This document shows positions 11,290 to 19,900 of a DNA stretch of 64,000 nt, one piece after another; position 1 is the stretch's first letter, and every line of letters starts with the position of its first letter. The notes beneath the pieces were generated by a model. That model did not search any database and had not been told where the DNA came from. It saw nothing but the letters and a program-made list of their open reading frames with translations. Position numbers and translations under genes: made by a program. The DNA is taken from contig JABYQQ010000006.1 in the NCBI GenBank assembly GCA_022605405.1, positions 124,001 through 188,000 of the forward strand, written 5' to 3'. Source of the stretch: Earliella scabrosa. Taxonomy: Eukaryota; Basidiomycota; Agaricomycetes; Polyporales; Polyporaceae.

Positions 11290-12030
11290 GAATGCAGGAT
11301 CCGTCCTGAGCACGCGGACTGCCGCCTCCCCAGGCGGGTATGCTCGGGGACTCCGTCCTGAGCACGCGGACTGCCGCCTCACCAGGCGGGTATGCTCGGG
11401 GACTCCGTCCTGAGCACGCGGACTGCCGCCTCACCAGGCGGGTGAAGTTGCGGGCGACACCGTTCTCCGGCCGCCTCTCACCAGGAGCCGCGTCCTGAGC
11501 ACGCGGACTGCCGCCTCACCAGGCGGGTGAAGTTGCGGGCGACACCGTTCTCCGGCCGCCTCTCACCAGGAGCCGCGTCCTGAGCACGCGGACTGCCGCC
11601 TCACCAGGCGGGTATGCTCGGACCAGGAGCCGTGTCCTCAGGGTCCAGACCTCACCCGCCTGGTGAGGCGGCGGTCCGCGTGCTCAGGACGCGGCTCCTG
11701 GTGAGAGGCGGCCGGAGAACGGTGTCGCCCGCAACTTCACCCGCCTGGTGAGGCGGCGGTCCGCGTGCTCAGGACGCGGCTCCTGGTGAGAGGCGGCCGG
11801 AGAACGGTGTCGCCCGCAACTTCACCCGCCTGGTGAGGCGGCAGTCCGCGTGCTCAGGACGGAGTCCCCGAGCATACCCGCCTGGGGAGGCGGCAGTCCG
11901 CGTGCTCAGGACGCGGCTCCTGGTGAGAGGCGGCCGGAGAACGGTGTCGCCCGCAACTTCACCCGCCTGGTGAGGCGGCAGTCCGCGTGCTCAGGACGGA
12001 GTCCCCGAGCATACCCGCCTGGAGTACGAG
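11290..12030. repeat. Large head-to-head inverted array of the GC hairpin repeat
   Basis: From 11290 to about 11630 the unit runs in one orientation (gagcacgcggactgccgcc then accaggcgggt). From about 11650 to 12030 the same unit runs in the opposite orientation (acccgcctggtgaggcggc then gtccgcgtgctcagg). The turning point is near 11640. Two unit types alternate: about 49 bp, and about 85 bp with an extra tgaagttgcgggcgacaccg segment. Each unit contains two small stems, ccgcct/aggcgg and ccgcgt/acgcgg. The whole array could fold into one hairpin of roughly 340 bp per arm. Confidence 0.85.
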
Positions 12031-12150
12031 GGAGGAGGTCATGAGCGGGGCGCGGACGAGCGAGGAGGTCGTGAGCGGGGTCCGAGTACGAGGGAGGAGG
12101 TCGTGAGCGGGGTCCGAGTACGAGGGAGGAGGTCATGAGCGGGGTCCGAG
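12022..12150 (+). repeat. 32-bp tandem repeat, four copies
   Basis: The unit gagtacgagggaggaggtc followed by gtgagcggggtcc is repeated about four times, the second copy being altered. It directly follows the inverted array and is purine-rich on the plus strand. Confidence 0.75.
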
Positions 12151-12379
12151 AGATTGCTTGTACATTGGGATACACATGCACTTGTGACAACCAACACACC
12201 TCTGAAGCAGAAAATGCTGCTCAGAACCTTGGCTTAACCTGTACTGAGGGAGAGAAATAGTCTCTAAATCCCTCTCGTGAGCGAACACGTGCACCCTCGG
12301 GGCACCATGACGTACCTCATCGTCCCCACGTGGAGTGTGGGAATTGATGCGGCGGACACTCTGCAAAGACGCGTCCGGC

Positions 12380-12386
12380 TTATATG
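12380..12386 (+). promoter_or_regulatory. TATA box of the first small paralogue
   Basis: ttatatg lies about 50 bp before the chosen start at 12432. An earlier in-frame ATG at 12384 is inside this TATA box and so cannot be the start if the box is used. Confidence 0.55.
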
Positions 12387-12431
12387 CACGACGGCCCCGC
12401 CGCCCTTGCGTCGTTCCCTCACCCACACACA

Positions 12432-13044
12432 ATGGCTGAAGCTGCGCCGCACACAACGGCTGAAGCTGCGCCTTCCACCGTGCGCATGGACTCACCTGCC
12501 TTTGCCGCTGCGCTGGCCGAAGAGGGTGTCCCGCGCTACCTCTTGCTCCACCGGGAGGAGTGGAACTACTTCGTCCCTGGTGGTCTACGTACGGCAATGT
12601 ACCCAGACCCGACCACCGCGATCTGGTTGTGCCCGTTTCCGGGGTGCATGTACGTGATCGACCTCAACAACGTTACGGAGGAGAACCTGGCGACGTCGCG
12701 CCTGTCAAACGAGACGAAGGAGCGTCTGCGCCGCGGCGAAGGTCATCCGGGCGACGATTGGGTGCGCGCCGCCTTTGATGGCATGCGGAACAGTCACTGC
12801 TTCAGGCATCTGTTCCGCATGGGCATCAGGTGCTGTCATCCTCTCGGAGAGGTGAGTGCCGCAGTGTACGCAAAGCGAGATCAACTCACGAGCACATGTC
12901 CAGTTGCGCTTGTTTTGGAAGACACCGGAGCTTGCAATCAGACGTCGTCGGGCGTTGGGGTGGCCCGCCCAAGTTCCCGACGAGATCGTGGAGGCTTTCG
13001 ACCGTGCGGCGGCGAGGGAGGGGCAGGACACAACGGCGGCGTAG
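12432..13044 (+). CDS. Small Cys-containing protein, copy A of a tandem pair (186 residues)
   Basis: Exons 12432-12851 and 12904-13044 flank a 52-nt phase-0 intron. The protein has a short Ala/Glu/Thr-rich lead, then a globular part with GVPRYLLLHREEWNYFVPGG, a WLCPFPGCMYVIDLNN strand carrying two Cys, a TKERLRRGEG turn, and a His/Cys-rich segment (NSHCFRHLFRMGIRCCHP). Exon 2 encodes a Trp- and Arg-rich helix and a C-terminal DEIVEAFDRAA helix. The CP-x3-C spacing and the later His/Cys could bind zinc, but this is not shown. I do not recognise the family. The gene at 13309 is its paralogue with the same intron position, so this is a local duplication of a real gene. Confidence 0.65.
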
Positions 13045-13308
13045 GACGGGGACAGCTTTCGGAAATGACACCCTCACGTACACCTCTTGTACCTGTCCTC
13101 GGAGGCAGTTGACTTCGCATTCATTCATTGCTGAGAGAACATGGCTTGCTGCCCGAATACAGGGTGAGCTCCGCTTAGTGAGAGAACCGCACGTGGTGGG
13201 CATCAAACTCAAAAGGTTGAAAGTTTTCGAACGGGCTGCTAGCGCGCAACCCAGCATTGTCCGCCAACATCGATCCATTCACTGCCACACCGCTGCGCTC
13301 TTGACATT

Positions 13309-13900
13309 ATGACTATTACCGACGATCCGTTTATTACCTGCGGCGACCCTGAGGCCTTCGCCAGGGCCCTCGCCACGACAGGTATTCCTGAATACCTCCT
13401 CCTTCGTCGCCGCGAGCGGAACTTCTTCATCCCCCGCGCCTTGAAAGTCCCTCAACTACCCGACGAGAGGACGATGGTCTGGGAGTGCCCGTGGGGCGGA
13501 TGCACCTACTGCATCAACTGCAACCGCTTCACGGAAGTCGACCTGGTCTCATGCGCGATCCCCATCGGAGTGAAACAGCGCCTCCGTCGCGGTGAAGGAA
13601 GGCTCACCGACCCAGACGTCGCCAAGGCGTACAAGTGTATGCTTGACTACCACTTGGGACTGCACCTCATCCGGCTCCAAATCAAGGTGTGCCAACCACT
13701 TGACCCGGTGAGCACATTCAGAACTCGAACTGGTTGAGAACGCTGACATTGTATGCCAGTGTCTGTTGTATTGGAGGTCGGCAGACGTGGCGGTGGCTCG
13801 CCGTCGGGCAATCAACCTCCCTGCAGACGTCCCTCCCGTGATTGAGGAGCTGGTGGACCAGGCGGCGGCGGAGGATGCGCAGAGGGCGGGGATGACATAG
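13309..13900 (+). CDS. Small Cys-containing protein, copy B of a tandem pair (179 residues)
   Basis: Exons 13309-13707 and 13760-13900 flank a 52-nt phase-0 intron. Intron length, phase and the 46-residue length of exon 2 are identical to copy A. Shared landmarks are GIPEYLLLRRRERNFFIPR, WECPWGGCTYCINCN (two extra Cys compared with A), VKQRLRRGEG, a hydrophobic helix, and a C-terminal VIEELVDQAAAED helix. Copy B lacks the His/Cys-rich segment of A and has LHLIRLQIKVCQP there. Divergence is considerable, so the duplication is old or fast-evolving. The function is unknown. Confidence 0.65.
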
Positions 13901-14129
13901 CAGGGGTGAGATTGCGAACTGGCAGCTGTGGTTTTAGTATCATGTACGCACTACACATTCTTGATGTGACTTGGCTTTGGACCGCCGCAGACGTGACAGT
14001 AGGTTGGACATCAGAGATTGAAGATCCGGGCAAACATCACAGGTATGCGTTTGCAGGGAGATACACGAAATCCCGCATACGTGAACTCGCCATGTGAACG
14101 ATATCAGAGCATGGAGCAGATGATCTACA

Positions 14130-14227
14130 CCCCGCATGCGCGGAGGGTCCGCGTGTGCGGGGAGATGTGTGAGCACACTCGGAGACCATGTACACCCCGC
14201 ACGCGCGGAGCCTCCGCGCATGCGGGG
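14130..14227. repeat. Two 33-nt quasi-palindromes, 65 bp apart
   Basis: The hairpins are at 14130-14162 and 14195-14227. Each begins ccccgca and ends tgcgggg around a gcgcggag core. In the second, 15 of 16 positions pair across a one-base centre; in the first, about 13 of 16. They carry the same cgcgga/tccgcg core as the larger arrays. Confidence 0.8.
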
Positions 14228-14366
14228 TGATTCAGTGGTCAGAGACCACTTTCAAAACTCGACCCCGCTGTCCTGACAGTGACATCTAGGCGCCTGCTCA
14301 CGCTCGGGGGGTCAAAATCTTTAGTCTAACCTTTAACTAACCCTACCTGAACGTAACTTTTACCCT

Positions 14367-15150
14367 TTAAATCTTGAAATCTTTCACAAGCTTCCGGCAT
14401 TCAGCGAAGAGATGTTCACATGCCTCTGTTGAATGAAGCCATGGAATGAATGGATATCGGACCCCTTCACCCATGTGGTCGGGGTGCAGGAGGAGCAAGC
14501 AGACATAGCTGTCGACGATGATACGTGCGATGTCCAAAGCCTCGGGGGAGATGCAATAGCGTTGGAGGGGGTAATCAGTCTTCTCTAGCAAGCGTTGCCA
14601 GAGAAAGTAGAAGAACTTCGTGCGCATGGCGATCTTGTACCGCTCGAGTAGTGTGAGCTCGGGTGCAACCCACATGTCAATCATTTCGCTGTGGACAAAG
14701 AGGTAGACAATGGTACCGAGTTAGTCGGGCCGAAGTTTGGTCGTGATGTGCCGGAGCTGACCAGAAGAGAAAAGACGTGTGGCCGAGCTTGTCATCCTGG
14801 CGGTCAACCTTCTCAACATCCCGGTGGTAGGGCGGGCTGTCAGCCTCAAATGCCAGCTCTCGCACGTGGGAGTACAGAGCAACGTGGTTGACCAAAGTGA
14901 GAAGGCGGGCTCCGGAGAAGAGATTGTTCCGGATTGTCTTTGCTCCATCATGATGCTTCGGGTCCTGTATGACAATTACAGGCTGGCCGTGGATGACGGG
15001 CACCTCCAACACGAGGTCGGGCTGATCAGGCGAGGGATGGGGGATGGTGTAAGTGTGAACGAAGTCCGCAGACCGGATGAGCAGGGCTTGCAACGCTCTC
15101 TCGGTGTCAGTGCCATCGCATGCGTATGAGACCGCCTTGATCCCGGCGTC
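14367..15150 (-). pseudogene. Broken fragment of a transposase-like protein
   Basis: The minus-strand translation matches, from memory, an abundant Agaricomycete family. It has a YACDGTDTERALQ segment, IQDPKHHDGAKTIRNNLF then SGARLL, DVEKVDRQDD, IVYLFVHSEMIDMW, and finally WLHSTEACEHLFAECRKLV. The pattern of an Asp, then DPKH/RNN, resembles P-element/THAP9-type DDE transposases; that placement is inference. The copy is dead. A frameshift falls after DRQDD near 14785, a TAA at 14721-14723 interrupts the frame before IVYLFV, the N-terminus is missing, and the C-terminus stops right after KDFKI. The 5' break lies at the edge of the hairpin array that starts near 15155. Confidence 0.65.
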
Positions 15151-15154
15151 GCCT

Positions 15155-15690
15155 CACCACTCACCAGGCGGGTGAGGTCCGGAACCTGAGGACGCGGACG
15201 GCCGCCCCACCAGGAGATGGTCCGTACCCTGCGGATAGTGTCGCCCGCAACTTCACCCGCCTGGTGAGGCGGCGGTCCGCGTGCTCAGGACGGCGTTCCG
15301 GAACATACCCGCCTGGTGAGGCGGCGGTCCGCGTGCTCAGGACGGCGTCCCCGAGCATGCCCGCCTGGGGAGGCGGCAGTCCGCGTGCTCAGGACGGCGT
15401 TCCGGAACATATCCGCCTGGTGAGGCGGCGGTCCGCGTGCTCAGGACGGAGTGCCAGAGCATGCCCGCCTGGTGAGGCGGCGGTCCGCGTGCTCAGGACG
15501 GTGAGGCGGCGGTCCGCGTGCTCAGGACGGCGTCCCCGAGCATGCCCGCCTGGGGAGGCGGCAGTCCGCGTGCTCAGGACGGCGTTCCGGAACATATCCG
15601 CCTGGTGAGGCGGCGGTCCGCGTGCTCAGGACGGAGTCCCGAGCATACCCGCCTGGGGAGGCGGTCATCCGCGTGCTCAGGACGGCCGAG
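15155..15690 (+). repeat. Direct array of the GC hairpin repeat, about nine copies
   Basis: Units of about 50-55 bp read acccgcctggtgaggcggc, ggtccgcgtgctcagg, then acggcgtccccgagcat or acggcgttccggaacat. Most copies share one orientation; the first copies near 15165-15215 run the opposite way. Open frames through it are translations of the repeat and are not genes. It separates the transposase fragment from the next fragment. Confidence 0.85.
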
Positions 15691-15721
15691 CGGCATATTG
15701 TAAAAAAGCTTACTCTGACCT

Positions 15722-16150
15722 ATGTCTAACCCTTCCCAAGAGCTTTTTACACCCTTTAAATCATTGTTCGCGGATGTCTCGAGGGCATGGGCGAGATCCC
15801 AGAGGGCGACACCAAGACGTGGCTCGATGCGCCCGTGGGTCTCACGTTCCTGCGCCATCCCCCTGCGTTCGCATCGCTTACAGCCTCGTAACCCGCCGAC
15901 GACTCGAAGGACGACTCGTACCCGCATACCTACGAGCACTCACTAGACTGTGTCGCGTGCGTGCTTGGCGGCCAGGCCGTCCTGACGCCCTCCTTCTCGT
16001 TCATCCCCGCGATGCTTACGAACGACGGTGACATGCAGGTCCTCACGGCTATCGATGTGACCTTGAAAGGGAGGAGTGAGCTGTTACAGCAAGAACTGAT
16101 AGATGTCAACGAGCAAGTTCTCCTTTCACTTGTCTTCGCTCTTCGATAGC
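15722..16150 (+). pseudogene. Degenerate coding fragment, unrecognised
   Basis: One plus frame has protein-like composition: EIPEGDTKTWLDAPVGLTF, a TAA near 15888, then in the same frame HSLDCVACVLGGQ and LTPSFSFIPAMLTNDGDM up to a stop near 16148. The internal stop and the lack of a start or convincing splice sites suggest a relic. I do not recognise the family. Confidence 0.3.
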
Positions 16151-16939
16151 AATACTCATCATGCGCAGACTGGTCGTCCCAATGTTCAACAACGCACATC
16201 CACACGTACGGTGTGCTACGTGCCAGTACATGTAGGTCACGTCGTCTTGTTCTCTTCCCTGTCTCGGCGCTGACACAATCACGGCAGCGGACAGCTCTCG
16301 AGGTACGCACCGACCTGAATGCGCCCGGAGCAGCCACTGCTGCACACGCTGCAGACCATGATGGGCGTCGAATCCCTCGGTACGCTCCAGGACGCGCAGC
16401 CTGCAGGACATCACGAACTCAGAAGATACGGAGAACAAGGATCTGGATCGCCTGTGTTGCCACGTCCGCAGCGGACTCAAGTTGCGCATTCTCGTCCACG
16501 CTCGCATGCCCTCTCCCATCCGCTACCGCTATGTTATATTAGCTCGCATATGCAGACGTCCTGATTCACTCTCATAAGAATCACACATTCCGGTGCCAGG
16601 ATGTCGGCGGTCGCTCATGAACCCAGTGGCGATCCCGCATGCGGTAATGGGATCCTGACTTCAAGTTTTATGTAAACCAATTGATTTCAGGTTTCCCATG
16701 GCCCGACCCCGTCGTGAGTTTCCCATTCACTGCGCAGTTGATAACACAGTAGCCGTGGTGTTACGATTCGTCATCATAGAGAGCTGCGCAGCTGCACAGG
16801 AGAAGTAATAGTACAAACTTATCGTGGCAATGGGACGTAGTAGTAACGAGACTCGTGTGGTAGGGATCCTGAAGACCGTACGTCCAAGGGATTGGCGGAT
16901 GTGCCACATCAACTCGACTTCTACTCTGTACTTGTCAAC
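16151..16939. other. Intergenic, at the boundary between island and conserved genes
   Basis: Short frames on both strands show no consistent coding pattern. It contains the 3' flank of the helicase gene, whose stop is at 16940-16942 on the minus strand. Confidence 0.45.
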
Positions 16940-19900
16940 TTATGCATCCCGCGTCCAAGCCCACGCTCCATTGAGAGATCCTTGCCTCCGTGCGGCCGCC
17001 TCAAACTCCGTCGCTCGAGCGTTGGAGGAAAGTAAGCGATGGTCAGAGCCTCCGATGGGTGCCTTGCACTCCGGACATGTCGCAGTCTCCATCGCCCCTC
17101 CGCACTGTCAGCAACTACATTGAGCATCCTTGAGGTGCAGGATATTCAACTCTGCTACGCACCTCGCCAATAACAAATGTATGCCCGTTCTGACAGTTGT
17201 AGAAGTGCCCGCGATGCGCTGTTCGGAGAAGCAGTGAGTGGGAGCAGCCCGAGAGAGGGAGATGGAGGGAACGTACAGAAGCCAAACGACTTGACAATGT
17301 CCTCGATTTCCTGGGTCGACAGCGGTTGGTAGAAGCCACCTTTGACGACGTACTGCTCGAGCGTCTTGCATTCCTGTGCCCACGTGTCGACCTTCTTGCG
17401 ACAGGTGTCCTCAATCCACTGATGTTCCGCCTTCAGATCTGCCATTGTCTTTGAGGGCCGTTCTCGGATGTATGTCTTCTCGATGAGCGCCGCGTCCTTG
17501 AGCATCCGAAACGAATGAACCTTGATGTCGCGAACAAGCCTGATGCGCTCCGTCTGGGTGTACTCGTCCGCACGTAGGAGCCTTACGCGCTCGCACATGA
17601 TCTTCCATCGACAGAGCTCGAATTCGAAGCGGAGCTTATGCACAGAGGCGCGGGTGACCTGCCGAGAGGCCGAGGAGCTCTGGGCCAGCGCGAGGGCTTT
17701 TCCTGTGTCGGTTATACAAGACTCGTACAAAAATGCAACGAAAGACGTCCAGAGTGTGCGATGACGGAATGCGTCGGGGTCTTGCGACGTGATGGCGAGG
17801 CCCTCCGCGCGGGACTGCGCAAGTTGGGCGACGAGCGCACGGATCTCGAGCGAGAGGAAGTACGCCTCGATCTGGAACCGGACGTCTGCTAGAGGAGGGG
17901 GCTGTCCGATCTTCTGGTCAACCATGACGAGCGCGAGTGGCTCCGGAGAGTCTGTGACGATGGCTGGGTTGTGAGCGAGCTCTTCGAGCTCAAGTCTGTA
18001 GAGCGTAGAAAGGGAGGCCTCGTATGCTTTCACATGTGCGCCACGCGTTGTCGCAACCTTGAGGACGCGTCGATAGGTGGTGATCAGCGGTTTGACGAGC
18101 CTGTACCATTCGCGCGCCTCCTCCAAAGCCAGTCCGTGGACCTTCTGCATGCCTTCCAGGTCGATCGCATTGGCCGGAAGGGGGCCGTTGACGCCTTCAT
18201 GAGACGGTACCTCGGATCGCGGTGCGCTCTCGTGGATAGACACACTCTGGACCTTACTAGCGGCCTCACGGTGCTCGGAGATGGTCGCAGTGAATTCAGC
18301 AACGACAGGGCTGCATTCCTCTAGCGCATTCGACATCGTCCCGGCGACGTTCTGTTCGAGGATGTCCAGCGTTGCGCGTTTCGTTACTCTTCCGTAGCGG
18401 AGAGCGGTGATAGGACCGCGACACGTCGGACACGTTGGAGGTTTCTGGTAGCTCACCGGAGGAGACTTCATCGAGAGGAAGCGGCCCATCGGATCGACCT
18501 CGTAGAACGCGTTCATGTTGCAGTGCCCGTCAAGCGTCTCCACCGTGAAGATGTGTTTGCATCCAAGGGTAATGATGCGATCGCTGACATCGGTTGAGGT
18601 CAGGTCGATGTCTTCTAGGCGGCGCTGCATGATGAAGTCGACGACATCCGCCTTCCCGTCATCTGGCAGACACATGACGCACGTCTGCAAATCGCACGGC
18701 TCGCCGCATACTACCGTAGCAATTAGTGACTGGTCTCAAATGGAATCAGTGCAGGATGCGCTCACCCGAGGGACACGGATGCCCACAATCCAAGCAGCGT
18801 GGGCAGGGCTCGTCGCAGGGTAGACGAGAACAAATCTGCAGATTGTTCAGCCTGAGTTCTGCGCTCCACCTTCAATATGTCATCACGTACCGAGCCGCAG
18901 AGAACTGGACACGAGAGATGAGCGCACGACCAGGTGCAAGGCTCCATGCAAGGAGCGCACGGTTCGGAACACGGTTTTGGACATTTGTGATGAGCACATT
19001 GTTGACGGCAAGTCCCGCTACACGAGTCGTTGCATGGAGAGTCCTTGGTGTGGCAGTCCAGCCTGCACTTATGCTCGCAGTATAGGAGACGCTCGCAAGG
19101 GTGCGTGACATGCTGAGAGCGGGAGATTATGCCGGACGTCTGCTGAGTGTATTGGAAGGTGAGGGATTGGCAATCGGAGCAGGGGGCCTTGCAGGCCTTC
19201 GTGCAGCATGTGAGAGTTCCCAAGCAAGGCTCCTTGCACCGTATAAACGCAGGGCTCTGATGGCATGCCATAGAAGCCGAGTGTTCGCACTGCGGGAGCC
19301 GCTTTCGAACAACTTGAGCACACTTAAACACGGTGAGGTCGTCGAGCATGTAGCTGGAGCGTCACGGCCTGTCAATGCTGATATGGATCGGACGACCATA
19401 GTAGTTGCTTACCACGGCACTTTTGACGCTGTATGTCCACAGGGGAGGCGTACGTTGTACACGGGAAATTCGCACTTGCCACAATCTTCTGCGCATCGCT
19501 TCGAACAAGGGTGCTTCCGAGGACAAGGCGTGCGATTGCACTTGGCCATGCATCTGGCACTGCGATGATTGTCGAGCGCGGCGTGGCACTGCATCCTCAG
19601 GTCAGCACGGAAAGGTTACTTGAACTCTAAGTACGAGACCACGCATACCGTTGACGGACAGATGTGACCGCAAGGAAGTCGTGCGTCACAAGGCAGAGCG
19701 CAGCCTCCGGCAGGCGCGAAGAGCGGAAGTTCTCCGGGTTTGGACACCAGAGTCGTCTGGTCAGGATGACGCGGACAGACAATGGGGAAAGCAGGCCCTA
19801 TCTGGTTTCGATCGTTCATTTCGTCGAGGATCGTAGACCACGTCGTGTTCTGTCGCAGGTTTGACGCATTCCCAAGGATGTACAGACCATGCTTCGCCCT

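Noticed and set aside
10759..11361. 200-residue plus-strand open frame
   Set aside because: It changes composition along its length and runs into the repeat array. It has no motif and no splice logic, and looks like chance in GC-rich DNA.
11222..12044. Open frames of 64-97 residues with repeated AVRVLRTESPSIPAWGGG-type peptides on both strands
   Set aside because: They are translations of the hairpin repeat in all phases. They have no start context and mirror one another across the inversion.
11290..15690. Regularly spaced repeats that could suggest a CRISPR array
   Set aside because: This is a spliced eukaryotic genome. The units are contiguous or share their spacers, and no cas-like gene is present.
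15264..15703. A 114-residue frame made of repeated GEAAVRVLRT peptides
   Set aside because: It is again a read-through of the tandem repeat; unit length, not selection, keeps it open.
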